A stretch of 43,196 nucleotides of DNA from Brevibacterium antiquum CNRZ 918 (GTDB lineage Bacteria; Actinomycetota; Actinomycetes; Actinomycetales; Brevibacteriaceae): the NCBI RefSeq assembly GCF_900169145.1, contig NZ_FXZD01000017.1:1-43196 (forward strand). The letters are read 5' to 3'. Of this stretch, positions 25,109 to 33,422 are shown in pieces. The notes below the pieces were generated by a model. It ran no database searches. It saw only the letters and a program-made list of their open reading frames with translations, and had not been told where the DNA came from. The stretch's first letter is position 1. Each line of letters opens with the position of its first letter. Both the position numbers and the translations under genes were made by a program.

Positions 25109-25133
25109 TGCCTATCACTGGCAGGGATAGGCA
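25109..25133. promoter_or_regulatory. MmyB-type operator, copy 1
   Basis: TGCCTATC, nine bases, GATAGGCA: perfect eight-base arms in the divergent promoter of the exporter and regulator genes, 32 bases before the regulator start. The same design recurs at 31405-31429 in front of a second MmyB-type regulator and exporter pair. Confidence 0.75.
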
Positions 25134-25164
25134 CGGCACCGGCGAATTTGAGACCCTGGTGAGT

Positions 25165-26040
25165 ATGGCAGCAGCATCGCTTCGGCCCACCGGGCACCCT
25201 GACCCACCCGCCGTTCACACGTCGACGAACCCGCTTGGAGACTTCCTCCAGGCGCACCGTTCGCGTCTCACGCCGGAAGAGGTCGGGCTGGTGGCCTACG
25301 GGATCCGCCGGGTGCCCGGACTGCGGCGCGAAGAGCTCGCCCAACTCTCGGGTATCTCGCCGACGTACTACACACGCCTGGAGCAGGGGCACGCGGCAAA
25401 CGTGTCCGGGTCGGTCATCAACGCCCTCGCCCGGGCACTTGGCCTCGATGAAGATGCGACGATCTACCTGCACAGCCTCGCCGGCACCATCAAGGAAGCA
25501 CCGGCGCCGGCAGCGCCTGCGTCACCACCGGCCGGCGACCCGCTCTTCGAGGACGTGGTGGCGTTGATGCCCAGTGCGGCGGTGTTCGCGATGTCGCGCA
25601 CAAACGACGTGCTCGCCTACAACGATCTCGCCGGACGGATCTTCTTCTCCCACCTCGACGAATGCGCGCCGCTCAACACGCACCGGCTACTGTTCACCGA
25701 CCCGTACACCCGCGACCTTTACTCGGACTGGCAATGGGAGGCCCGACTGGCGGTGGCGTCACTGCGTTTCATGTCGGGCAACTCGCCGCACGACCCGGAC
25801 ATCCGCAACCTCGTCGGCGAGCTGTCGATGGCCAGCCGGGAGTTCGCGAAGTTGTGGGCGGAGCATCCGGTCACTCGCTGCACCCGGGGTCGTAAGAGCT
25901 TGATCCTGCCGGACTGGGGGACCGTCGAGCTCGACTATCACGTGCTGCATTCCCCGCTGGATGACGGCCAGCGCCTACTGGTGCACACCGCGCCCGAGGG
26001 AACCGTCGGCTACGACGCGCTCCGGATGCTCAGCGACTAG
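25165..26040 (+). CDS. MmyB-type XRE regulator (regulator 1)
   Basis: A 291-residue regulator of the MmyB-like family. It has an N-terminal XRE helix-turn-helix at about residues 20-95 with the family box RRVPGLRREELAQLSGISPTYYTRLEQG, then a ligand-binding PAS-like domain (about 115-285) with the DPYTRDLYSDWQWEARLAVASLR signature. Members bind fatty-acid-like ligands in some structures and often neighbour dehydrogenases or exporters. It diverges from the MFS exporter and lies 57 bases before the GMC oxidoreductase, so it heads a rightward operon. It probably controls both transcripts through the 25109-25133 operator. Confidence 0.87.
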   Translation: MAAASLRPTGHPDPPAVHTSTNPLGDFLQAHRSRLTPEEVGLVAYGIRRVPGLRREELAQLSGISPTYYTRLEQGHAANVSGSVINALARALGLDEDATIYLHSLAGTIKEAPAPAAPASPPAGDPLFEDVVALMPSAAVFAMSRTNDVLAYNDLAGRIFFSHLDECAPLNTHRLLFTDPYTRDLYSDWQWEARLAVASLRFMSGNSPHDPDIRNLVGELSMASREFAKLWAEHPVTRCTRGRKSLILPDWGTVELDYHVLHSPLDDGQRLLVHTAPEGTVGYDALRMLSD

Positions 26041-26097
26041 TCCGATGCTTGAGAACACGCGCTCCTTCACAAGCCCAGAGGCGAGGTGGCCGAGGCG

Positions 26098-27696
26098 ATG
26101 ACGTCCACGATCGAGCCGACACCTTCAACCGGTTGGCAGCCGCAGCCGCATCCACCGCTGCGTCCCGGGGCGCTCATCGACCCTGAGACCTGTGGCGGCA
26201 CGATCACCGCCGACGTCGTGATCATCGGCTCCGGGATGGGCGGTGGTGCCCTCGCCTACGCCCTCGCAGGCTCCGGCCTGTCTGTGCTCATCGTCGAACG
26301 CGGCGACTTCCTGCCCAGGGAATCGGAGAACTTCGATGCGGCGCAGATGTTCCTCCACCACCGCTACCAGACCAGCGAAGCCTGGATTGACGGGCACACT
26401 GGTACGGAGTTCCAGCCCGGCGTCTACCACTGGGTCGGCGGGAACACGAAGATGTACGGGGCGTGCCTGCCCCGCTTCCGCCGTGAGGATTTCGAAACCT
26501 TCGACACCGCCGACGGGATCTCGCCCGCCTGGCCGATCCGCTACGAGGATCTTGACCCTTACTACACGCGGGCAGAGAAAATCTTCGACGTCCATGGCAA
26601 CGCCGGTGAAGATCCGACCGAGCCGCCACATGCAGGACCCTATCCGCATCCCGCACATGCCCATGAGCCGGTCATCGAACGATTCGCCGCACGGCTGCGC
26701 CGCCAGGGTCTACAGCCGTTCCACATGCCCAACGGGATGACGTTCACCGCGGACGGGGATCGTGCCCGCGCGTCCACCGACGACGGCACTCCCTCCGGCA
26801 CCGATGCGAAATCGGATGCCGAAACCCGGCTGGTCCGCCCGGCCCTGGCCAACGAGAACGTGCGCCTGCTCACCGGCACCACCCTCACCCGGCTCACAAC
26901 CGACCCCGCGGGCGAGCACATCACCGCGGCTCACGGCAGCAGGCAGGGGCGCCCCGTGACGGTACGCGGTCAGCGGTTCGTGTTGGCCGCCGGCGCGGTC
27001 AACTCCGCCGTCTTGCTGCTGGGCTCGGCGACCGAGAGGCATCCGGACGGGCTGGGCAACTCATCCGGCCTGTTGGGACGCAACTACATGGTGCACAACA
27101 GCACCTTTGTCATCGGACTCCACCCGCTGCGCCGCAACCGGACCCGATGGCAGAAGACCCTCGGCCTCAACGACTGGTATCTGCCCACTCCGGCGCACCG
27201 ATATCCGCTGGGTAACGTGCAGATGCTCGGCAAACTCCAGGGGGCGCACCTGAAACCTGCCCGAGCGCGGTTGCCGCTGTGGTTCCTCGACAAGGTCGCA
27301 GCACGCACCGTGGACCTCTATCTGACTACCGAGGACCTCCCTCGGCAGCACAACCGTGTGCGCCTGGCAGGCGGGCGGACTGTCATCGACTGGACGCCGA
27401 CGAATCTGCGTCCCCATCAGGAGCTCGTCGAGGAAGTCACCGCCGCCGTGCGAGGCAGCGGATACCCACTGGTCTTCACTGAGCGGATGGGCATCCAGAC
27501 CAACTCGCACATGTGCGGCACCGCTGTGGCCGGACACGACCCCGACGGCAGCGTCCTCAACCCGGACTGCCGCAGTCACGACCTCGACAACCTCTGGATC
27601 GTCGACGGGTCATTCTTCCCATCCTCGGCCGCGTTGAATCCGGCGCTGACGATCGCCGCGAACGCCCTGCGCGTCGCCGAGCGCATCCTCGCGTAG
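26098..27696 (+). CDS. GMC-family flavin oxidoreductase, pyranose/C-glycoside oxidase-like
   Basis: A 532-residue FAD enzyme. Its Rossmann motif GSGMGG (residues 44-49) and ERGDF follow a short N-terminal extension. The central YHWVGGNTKMYGACLPRFR segment positions the flavin, and the catalytic His471 (NSHMCGTA) and Asn514 (ALNPALT) of the GMC family are present. Length and motifs suit pyranose 2-oxidase and C-glycoside 3-oxidase relatives better than cholesterol oxidases. The STHW motif that carries covalent flavin in fungal pyranose oxidase is absent. The start is an ATG with GAGG just before; a GTG at 26086 is also possible. It is followed within 26 bases by the cupin gene. I infer that it oxidises a sugar or glycoside at C2 or C3. 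Confidence 0.84.
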   Translation: MTSTIEPTPSTGWQPQPHPPLRPGALIDPETCGGTITADVVIIGSGMGGGALAYALAGSGLSVLIVERGDFLPRESENFDAAQMFLHHRYQTSEAWIDGHTGTEFQPGVYHWVGGNTKMYGACLPRFRREDFETFDTADGISPAWPIRYEDLDPYYTRAEKIFDVHGNAGEDPTEPPHAGPYPHPAHAHEPVIERFAARLRRQGLQPFHMPNGMTFTADGDRARASTDDGTPSGTDAKSDAETRLVRPALANENVRLLTGTTLTRLTTDPAGEHITAAHGSRQGRPVTVRGQRFVLAAGAVNSAVLLLGSATERHPDGLGNSSGLLGRNYMVHNSTFVIGLHPLRRNRTRWQKTLGLNDWYLPTPAHRYPLGNVQMLGKLQGAHLKPARARLPLWFLDKVAARTVDLYLTTEDLPRQHNRVRLAGGRTVIDWTPTNLRPHQELVEEVTAAVRGSGYPLVFTERMGIQTNSHMCGTAVAGHDPDGSVLNPDCRSHDLDNLWIVDGSFFPSSAALNPALTIAANALRVAERILA

Positions 27697-27722
27697 CCAC
27701 CGACCTCACGAAAGGACCCACC

Positions 27723-28430
27723 ATGTCCACCACCCGCCGCGCCTCCTTCTCCTTCGATGCCCTCTCCGCGGACACTGTCACCGATGCCGACGAGTTCACG
27801 CTCGAGAACCCGAGCATGGTGGTCAACCTCGATGCTGATCCTGCCCGCATCGACATGCCACTGGGCGGGTATATCCCGCCGCTGGCCTCGACGATGCTCG
27901 CCGCCGGCACCCAGGTCTCCGGCCGGCTCCTCGCGCTCATCAGCCTGCCCGGGCAGCCGCTGCCCGAGTCCGTGTTCCGCGCCCAGGGGTGGGAAGACTT
28001 CTACGGATCCGACCGCGCCGACGCGCAACCGGGGACGGCGGTGCTGCTGAAGTCGACGCAGGACAGCGTCGGCCAGGTCGAGCTCGTGCCCGCGCAGATC
28101 CTCGCCGACCCGCACGCCCCGCAGGATCCCTTTCCTCACGAGGTGAAGCTGAATCTGTGGTTCAGTCCCGCGGGGACCGACTGCGGGATCCACCGGGATC
28201 ACGCGTTCATCGAGACCCATACGCAGCTGCTGGGGACCGGCCGGATGCAGAAGTTCGCCTACAACTCGCATGCTTCCGTCTTCGAGGACCAGATCCTCGC
28301 GCCCGCCCAGACCCAACCGTCCATCTTCGGCCGATGGGATGACGGGCGGCTCGCCTACCCCTGGCACCAGTATCGGGCAGACACCGACGTGGTCTGGCTC
28401 GCCATCGAGTATCACGCGCTGACATCGTGA
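27723..28430 (+). CDS. Cupin protein, possible second half of an aldos-2-ulose dehydratase-like enzyme
   Basis: A 235-residue protein with a cupin-type metal site. His157 and His160 with Glu164 lie in the segment GIHRDHAFIETHTQLLGTG, and His215 (YPWHQY) comes on the closing strand. The run GTGRMQKF after the metal box recalls the cupin domain of fungal aldos-2-ulose dehydratase, whose propeller half may be encoded at 22434-23696. It follows the GMC gene by 26 bases with GAAAGGA before the ATG. I propose that it acts on the 2- or 3-keto sugar made by the GMC enzyme, alone or as a complex with the propeller protein. It could instead be a sugar-isomerase-type cupin. Confidence 0.7.
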   Translation: MSTTRRASFSFDALSADTVTDADEFTLENPSMVVNLDADPARIDMPLGGYIPPLASTMLAAGTQVSGRLLALISLPGQPLPESVFRAQGWEDFYGSDRADAQPGTAVLLKSTQDSVGQVELVPAQILADPHAPQDPFPHEVKLNLWFSPAGTDCGIHRDHAFIETHTQLLGTGRMQKFAYNSHASVFEDQILAPAQTQPSIFGRWDDGRLAYPWHQYRADTDVVWLAIEYHALTS

Positions 28431-28598
28431 CCGCGCCGCAACTGCCTGCCCGGCGAAGGGTCCATGCCCCGCGTCGGTCGCAGATGATATCCGCATCGCT
28501 GCCGAGCTGCACCGGGGCTGCGCGCGGCGATCTCCTTATTCAAAACTCCGGTCTGCGACGCACGCGGTCCGGCTTCCCGCGAAAGGGGACCTGTTGTT

Positions 28599-29465
28599 AT
28601 GCCGTCACACCCGAACGGCCATCCTGGCCGTGCCGCCTTGGGAGCATTCCTCCGCTCCCGCAGGCAATCCTTGACCCCGGAGGACCTCGGTCTCGATCTC
28701 ACCCAGCCCCGCGAAGGCCCGGGCCTATTTCGTGAAGAGGTCGCTCACCGCGCTGGCATCTCTGTGGCCTACCTAGCCCGGCTTGAGCAGGGCACGGCCA
28801 CCCAGGCTTCCGTAGCCGCGCTCAACGGTCTCGGGCGCGCGTTGATGCTCGACGCTCACGAGCGCGACGAACTCTTCCGTCTCGCCGAGACGCCTCCTGC
28901 CACGCGTCGCCGCGAGCCTCCGCCCGAGCATGTCAGCATCGGCACCGCGCAGCTGCTCACCGCGATGGCCGATGTTCCCGCGATCGTGCTGGGCACTCGC
29001 GACGACGTCCTCGCGTGGAATCGACTCGGGCATCGCCTCATCGCCTCCCACCTGCCCTTTGAATCGCCTCTAGACCTCGACACACGCCCAAATCGCGTGA
29101 AGATGGTCTTCCTCGATCCCCGACTGCGAGAAACGTATCGCGATTGGAAGGTCGAGGCGCAGCGAGCGGTCACCCAACTTCAACAGCTCGCCACACACCG
29201 ATCCGACGATCTCGCGCTCATGAGACTGGTCGGAGATCTGGTCGTGGCTAGTGACGAGTTCGCCGCCTACTGGGCAGACCCGCAACCAGCAGCGCCGACC
29301 CGCGGAATCCGCGAGCTTTACCACCCCGAAGTCGGGGACTTGGATCTCCGCTTTGAGATCCTCACCCTCGAGGGCAGCGAGCAACGACTACTGACCCATT
29401 CCGCCGACCCCGGCAGCGTGTCCGAGGAACGCCTCCGCGACCTGGCGGCACTCATCCCGGCCTGA
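28599..29465 (+). CDS. MmyB-type XRE regulator (regulator 2, divergent helix-turn-helix)
   Basis: A 288-residue member of the same family as the regulators at 25165 and 31460. The ligand domain is normal (DPRLRETYRDWKVEAQRAVTQL). In the DNA-binding part the usual YGxRRRVPGLRREELA block is changed to TQPREGPGLFREEVA, so it should read a different site. No TGCCTATC-type operator is found in the 168 bases upstream. AAAGGGGAC precedes the ATG at normal distance. It follows the cupin gene in the same direction and ends at a strong hairpin. Confidence 0.82.
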   Translation: MPSHPNGHPGRAALGAFLRSRRQSLTPEDLGLDLTQPREGPGLFREEVAHRAGISVAYLARLEQGTATQASVAALNGLGRALMLDAHERDELFRLAETPPATRRREPPPEHVSIGTAQLLTAMADVPAIVLGTRDDVLAWNRLGHRLIASHLPFESPLDLDTRPNRVKMVFLDPRLRETYRDWKVEAQRAVTQLQQLATHRSDDLALMRLVGDLVVASDEFAAYWADPQPAAPTRGIRELYHPEVGDLDLRFEILTLEGSEQRLLTHSADPGSVSEERLRDLAALIPA

Positions 29466-29493
29466 CCTACCTCTTGGCCAACCATCTTCTCGG

Positions 29494-29521
29494 CGGTGCC
29501 GGGCCCGCGGGTCCGGCACCG
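29494..29521 (+). terminator. Terminator after regulator 2
   Basis: CGGTGCCGG, a ten-base GC-rich loop, CCGGCACCG: perfect nine-base arms, 28 bases past the stop codon. Confidence 0.75.
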
Positions 29522-29783
29522 CTTCGCTGTGTCCGGCACGCCCCTCCTCTCACCGACTTGCAAGAGCTCCGGTGGTACGGCGGAGACCGACATCGTGGTG
29601 TGCTGGCGGCGGCGGCGACTCGGCCCCGTGGGCTGATCATCGACGCTGTACCGTCGCGCCCATTGGTGTCGCTCGACCCTTTGTCATGACAGAGGCCACG
29701 GCGTCGCCTCGTGCACGCAGAATCGCGTGATACCCAGGGAGACCAGGTCAGCAACCCGGCCAGCACGGTACGCAAGCGGACGC
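29522..29783. other. Non-coding stretch between two hairpins
   Basis: About 260 bases between the terminator of regulator 2 and the second hairpin. I see no gene with a start and ribosome binding site, no tRNA-like fold and no repeat. It may be the relic of a lost gene. Confidence 0.4.
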
Positions 29784-29838
29784 AACGAAGCCGGGGTGGG
29801 AGCTCTCCGTGTTGGAGGGCTCCCACCCCGGCTTCGTT
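29784..29838. terminator. Strong bidirectional terminator hairpin
   Basis: Perfect 20-base arms (29784-29803 and 29819-29838), with five more pairs inside and a five-base loop. T-rich sequence follows on the plus side. It separates the rightward regulator 2 from the leftward DHA2 exporter. Confidence 0.85.
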
Positions 29839-29939
29839 CGTTCCTTCCTCGGCCTGCGGGCCACTGCTTCTCACGGTGGCCCGCAGGCCGTGCGCAGATG
29901 GGATGGACCCGTGGTGACGGTCCGGTGGTGCTTGGAGGC

Positions 29940-31358
29940 TCAGACGCGTGCGGGCTTGGGCAGCCGGAGCACGATCGCGATGAGCACGGCCGATGCCAGG
30001 GCGATGATGCCGTTGACGCCCATGGCCAGCTGCAGGCCAGGCAGCATGCCGGCGGCGAGCTGGCTGGCCAGGATTGCCGACATCACCGGGGTGCCCAGCG
30101 TGATGCCGACCTGCTGGCTCATGGTGACCAGGCCGGTGGCCAGGCCCTGCTGGTGCGAGGGCACCGCGGCCGTCGAGGTGACGGTGTAGCCGACGATGGC
30201 GACCAGGTTCGCGACGCCGCCGATGAAGGACAGGATTGCGACCGGCACCACCCAGATGCTGGACTCGGTGGCGAAGAACAGTGGCACCGTCATCACGCCC
30301 TGGACGACGAGACCGATGATGATCGCCGTCTTGGAGCTGGTGCGGCCGATGATCTTGGGGGCGATGAGACCGCCGAGCACGGTACCGATGCCGAGCACGC
30401 CCAGGACCACTCCGGTGCTGATCGCGCCCAGGCCGAGGATTTCCTGCAGGTAGAGCGTGAGTAGGAACACGAGAGACGTGAACGTGCCGAAGGCCAGGAG
30501 CCCGGTGATGTTGCCCCACGCGACGTTTCCGCGACGCAGCATCGACAGCTCGACCAGCGGTTCCGCGACCTTACGCTCGATGGCCCAGAAGACCACGAAC
30601 AGGATCGCGGCGGCCAGGATCGGACCCCAGGCGCCGGGGTGGGACCAGTCGGCGTGGCCGGCGGTGTCGATGCCGAAGACCAGGGCGACCAGGGCGAGGG
30701 TGACCGTGATGGCGCCGGGCACGTCGAGCTTGGGTCGGTTACCGGTCGGCTTCTCGCGCAGCACGAACGGAGCAACGAGGATCACGGCGACGGCGACGAC
30801 GACGTTGATGAAGAACGCCCAGCGCCAGGACACCGCGCCGGTGAGCAGGCCGCCGAGCACGGCCCCGGCGGTGAAGCCTGCAGCCATGAGCGCGCCGTTG
30901 AGGCCGAGTACGCGGCTACGGGCCGGTCCTTCGGGGAAGGTCGTGGTCATCAGGGACAGTGCGGCAGGAGTGACCATCGCGGTCGCGATGCCCTGGCCGA
31001 CGCGAGCGATGATGAGCAGGGTCGGGTCCTGGGCGAGGCCACCGGCCAGGGAGGCGACGCCGAGGAGCACGATGCCGATGAGGAAGAGCTTCTTCCGCCC
31101 GAACAGGTCGGCGACGCGGCCGAAGAGCAGTGTGAAACCAGCCGCGCACAATGCGAAGGAGGTCACGATCCATTGCAGGCTCTCGGTGGGGAACCCGAGT
31201 TCGCGGCCGATGTGCGGCAGCGCGACATTCAGGATGGAGAAATCCACCGCGAGGGTGAAGTTCGCCGTCAACAACACCGCGAGGGCCAAACGCTGAAGGG
31301 CAGTAAGCCGAGTTTGACCGCGGTCTATTTCTTCTGGTGCTTCGGTTTTTGTGGACAT
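29940..31358 (-). CDS. MFS drug exporter, DHA2 (14-helix) type
   Basis: A 472-residue transporter of the EmrB/QacA type. It has about 14 hydrophobic helices, the helix-1 segment ALAVLLTANFTLAVDFSILNVALPHIGRELG and the GRVADLFGRKKLFLIG loop between helices 2 and 3. It expels drugs or metabolites by proton antiport. The ATG has GGGAG only one base upstream, so a leaderless or short-leader transcript is possible. It diverges from the MmyB-type regulator at 31460, with a copy of the TGCCTATC operator between them, so the two form a sensor/exporter pair. Confidence 0.87.
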   Translation of the reverse strand: MSTKTEAPEEIDRGQTRLTALQRLALAVLLTANFTLAVDFSILNVALPHIGRELGFPTESLQWIVTSFALCAAGFTLLFGRVADLFGRKKLFLIGIVLLGVASLAGGLAQDPTLLIIARVGQGIATAMVTPAALSLMTTTFPEGPARSRVLGLNGALMAAGFTAGAVLGGLLTGAVSWRWAFFINVVVAVAVILVAPFVLREKPTGNRPKLDVPGAITVTLALVALVFGIDTAGHADWSHPGAWGPILAAAILFVVFWAIERKVAEPLVELSMLRRGNVAWGNITGLLAFGTFTSLVFLLTLYLQEILGLGAISTGVVLGVLGIGTVLGGLIAPKIIGRTSSKTAIIIGLVVQGVMTVPLFFATESSIWVVPVAILSFIGGVANLVAIVGYTVTSTAAVPSHQQGLATGLVTMSQQVGITLGTPVMSAILASQLAAGMLPGLQLAMGVNGIIALASAVLIAIVLRLPKPARV

Positions 31359-31404
31359 GCTCCCATATTGGAAGCCGGTCAAAGGCGTAGCCAGATCCCT
31401 GAGT

Positions 31405-31429
31405 TGCCTATCACTCACAGGGGTAGGCT
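31405..31429. promoter_or_regulatory. MmyB-type operator, copy 2
   Basis: TGCCTATC, nine bases, GGTAGGCT. It has the same left arm and spacing as the site at 25109, with two mismatches in the right arm. It lies 31 bases before regulator 3 and 47 bases before the DHA2 exporter start. Like copy 1, it is followed by GGCACGGCAC before the regulator gene. Confidence 0.72.
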
Positions 31430-31459
31430 AGGAACTCGCAGGCACGGCACAATGGAAGC

Positions 31460-32344
31460 ATGGAGGACTACACAACAGTGACCCGCGCCACAGCCGCCTA
31501 CGAGGCCCGCGCCGACGACCTCGGCGAATTCCTGCGCTCGCGCAGGGATCGGCTCAGCCCCGAAGACGTCGGCGTCCCCTCCTACGGGCGCCGCCGCGTG
31601 GCGGGCCTGCGGCGTGAGGAACTCGCCCAGCTCGCCGGTGTCTCCGTGACCTACTACACCCGACTTGAGCAGGGTCAGTCTCAGAATGCCTCCGACTCGG
31701 TCATCGAGTCTCTGGCTCGCGCTCTGCGCCTGGATGCCGATGAGACCGCGCACCTGTTCGCCCTGGCCCGGCCGGGGATGGTCAAACGGCCTGCCGTGGA
31801 CCGGCCCGAACGGCCCAACGCCGGTGCCCGTCAGCTCCTCCACGCGATGGAATCGGTGCCCGCTGTCCTCCTGGGTCGTCGCAACGACATCCTCGCGTGG
31901 AACCGTGCCGGGCATCTCCTCCTGGCCGGGCACCTCGACTTCGAAGCTCCCACTCGCGAGGACGACCGTCCCAACCAGATGCGGATGCTTTTCCTCGACC
32001 CGCACACCCGCGAGCTCTACCGCGACTGGGAGGCTGAGGCCACCGTCGCGGTCGCCTCGCTGCGGTATGTCGCCGCCCAGTTCCCCGACGATCGGCGTCT
32101 GCACGAGCTCGTCGGCGAACTCAACGTCGGTAGTGAAGACTTCGCGCGCCTGTGGGTCCAGCACACGGTCCAGCTGTGCACCAGCGGCACTAAGCGGCTG
32201 CACCACCCTGAGGTCGGCGACCTCGACGTCGACTACGAGGTGCTGCACCTGCCTGAGGGCGACGGGCAGCGCATTCTCACCCACTCTGCAACGCCGGGCA
32301 GCAGCGCCCGCTCCGCTCTTCAGCTGCTCCTCAACTCCGCCTGA
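31460..32344 (+). CDS. MmyB-type XRE regulator (regulator 3)
   Basis: A 294-residue regulator with the canonical family box RRRVAGLRREELAQLAGVSVTYYTRLEQG (about residues 40-75) and ligand domain signature DPHTRELYRDWEAEATVAVASLR. Its DNA-binding part is close to regulator 1, consistent with the near-identical operators in front of both. It diverges from the DHA2 exporter and ends at a hairpin shared with the convergent monooxygenase operon. Cross-regulation with regulator 1 is likely. Confidence 0.87.
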   Translation: MEDYTTVTRATAAYEARADDLGEFLRSRRDRLSPEDVGVPSYGRRRVAGLRREELAQLAGVSVTYYTRLEQGQSQNASDSVIESLARALRLDADETAHLFALARPGMVKRPAVDRPERPNAGARQLLHAMESVPAVLLGRRNDILAWNRAGHLLLAGHLDFEAPTREDDRPNQMRMLFLDPHTRELYRDWEAEATVAVASLRYVAAQFPDDRRLHELVGELNVGSEDFARLWVQHTVQLCTSGTKRLHHPEVGDLDVDYEVLHLPEGDGQRILTHSATPGSSARSALQLLLNSA

Positions 32345-32414
32345 GTCCTGCCTCTCCCTGCGCGCTCGCTGCGGCATCGTGTGATCGCCGAGCGTTGCCC
32401 AGCGGACACGACAG

Positions 32415-32451
32415 AACTGCCCCGAAGTCTGATTTGGACTCCGGGGCAGTT
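32415..32451. terminator. Bidirectional terminator between convergent genes
   Basis: AACTGCCCCG pairs with CGGGGCAGTT and, after one mismatch, AGTC with GACT, around a seven-base loop. It is A/T flanked on both sides and lies between the stops of regulator 3 and the luciferase-like gene. Confidence 0.82.
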
Positions 32452-32471
32452 TCGCGTTCGGTGGGCCGTGT

Positions 32472-33422
32472 CTATGCCACGCCCACTGCCGCTTGGTCGA
32501 ACGCGTCCGCCAACAGGGTGTACGAGGCGTCACGGTCTGCCGGATCGCTAGTCAATGTGTTGACCATGATCTCGCTGGCCCGATGCTGCTCGGCAAGCGC
32601 GAGGAGCTGGTCGCGCACATGCTCCGGGGTGCCGTGGATGAAGCCGTTTTCCCGGGTGACTGCGCGCGCCCGTTCTTCATCGCTCCATTCCTTGTCGCGT
32701 TCTGCGTGTTCGAGACTCGGGATCGGGCTGTCGTAGTTGAGGTCCTTGCGAGCTCGCCACAGGGCGGCCGCTGCCGCCAGTCGCTGCGCCTTCTCGGCGG
32801 TATCCGCTGTCACGGCACGCACCGCGATAACGGCGAACCCCGGCTTCTTCCCGACCTCGTCCCAGTAGGCGCGCATGCCTCGAGGCGTGGATGACGGGCT
32901 GAGGAAGTGCCCCTGCACGTACCCGGCCCCCAGGCTCGCAGCGAGAGGAGCAGAGGTTCCGCCGGCGCCGAGCACCCACACCCGGTGCTCGGGCTCTGTG
33001 ACGGTCTGCGGCATCCCCTCAGGGAGTCGACTCAGCAGGGTCTCGACCTTGTGGGGGAAGTCATTCGTGTGCAGCGCAGCGCGGCCGATACCGATATCGA
33101 CACGATCGCCATGGACCCGCTGGAGCAGCCCCATCGTCTCGGCGACTTTCTGAGGCGTGTACAGCGGGAGCAGGATCCCACCGGTGCCCACCCGGATCCG
33201 CGTGGTGCGTTCGAGGGCCAGGGCAGTCATGGTCTCCGGGGCTGGGCTGGCGAAGGACATCGAGTGGTGGTGCTCGGCGTACCAGATCCGCCGGTACCCC
33301 TCGCGTTCGGCCCGTTCGGCCAGGCGCAGGCTTTCCTGCAGCGCCTCGGTGCGGTCGAGATGGTCGGTGATGGGTGACTGGTCGAGGACCGACAGCGTCA
33401 CGGGTGTGGTGGAGCCAGTCAT
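32472..33422 (-). CDS. Luciferase-like (LLM class) flavin monooxygenase, MsnO8 type
   Basis: A 316-residue TIM-barrel oxygenase or reductase that uses reduced flavin. LSVLDQSPI at the N-terminus, IWYAEHHHSMSFASPAPE, RIRVGTGGILLPLYTPQKVAETMGLL and the GRVDIGIGR-type block (HGDRVDIGIGRA) are the family landmarks. The LDQSP start is typical of MsnO8-type proteins. The start ATG overlaps the stop of the 176-residue gene (ATGA). It is the last gene of a six-gene operon and probably hydroxylates or reduces the pathway's small substrate. Confidence 0.86.
   Translation of the reverse strand: MTGSTTPVTLSVLDQSPITDHLDRTEALQESLRLAERAEREGYRRIWYAEHHHSMSFASPAPETMTALALERTTRIRVGTGGILLPLYTPQKVAETMGLLQRVHGDRVDIGIGRAALHTNDFPHKVETLLSRLPEGMPQTVTEPEHRVWVLGAGGTSAPLAASLGAGYVQGHFLSPSSTPRGMRAYWDEVGKKPGFAVIAVRAVTADTAEKAQRLAAAAALWRARKDLNYDSPIPSLEHAERDKEWSDEERARAVTRENGFIHGTPEHVRDQLLALAEQHRASEIMVNTLTSDPADRDASYTLLADAFDQAAVGVA

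Noticed and set aside
26098..27696. Cholesterol oxidase or choline dehydrogenase as the GMC enzyme
   Set aside because: Length, the central NTKMYGACLPRFR segment and the sugar-related neighbours fit pyranose/C-glycoside oxidases better; there is no export signal as in cholesterol oxidases and no betaine gene nearby.
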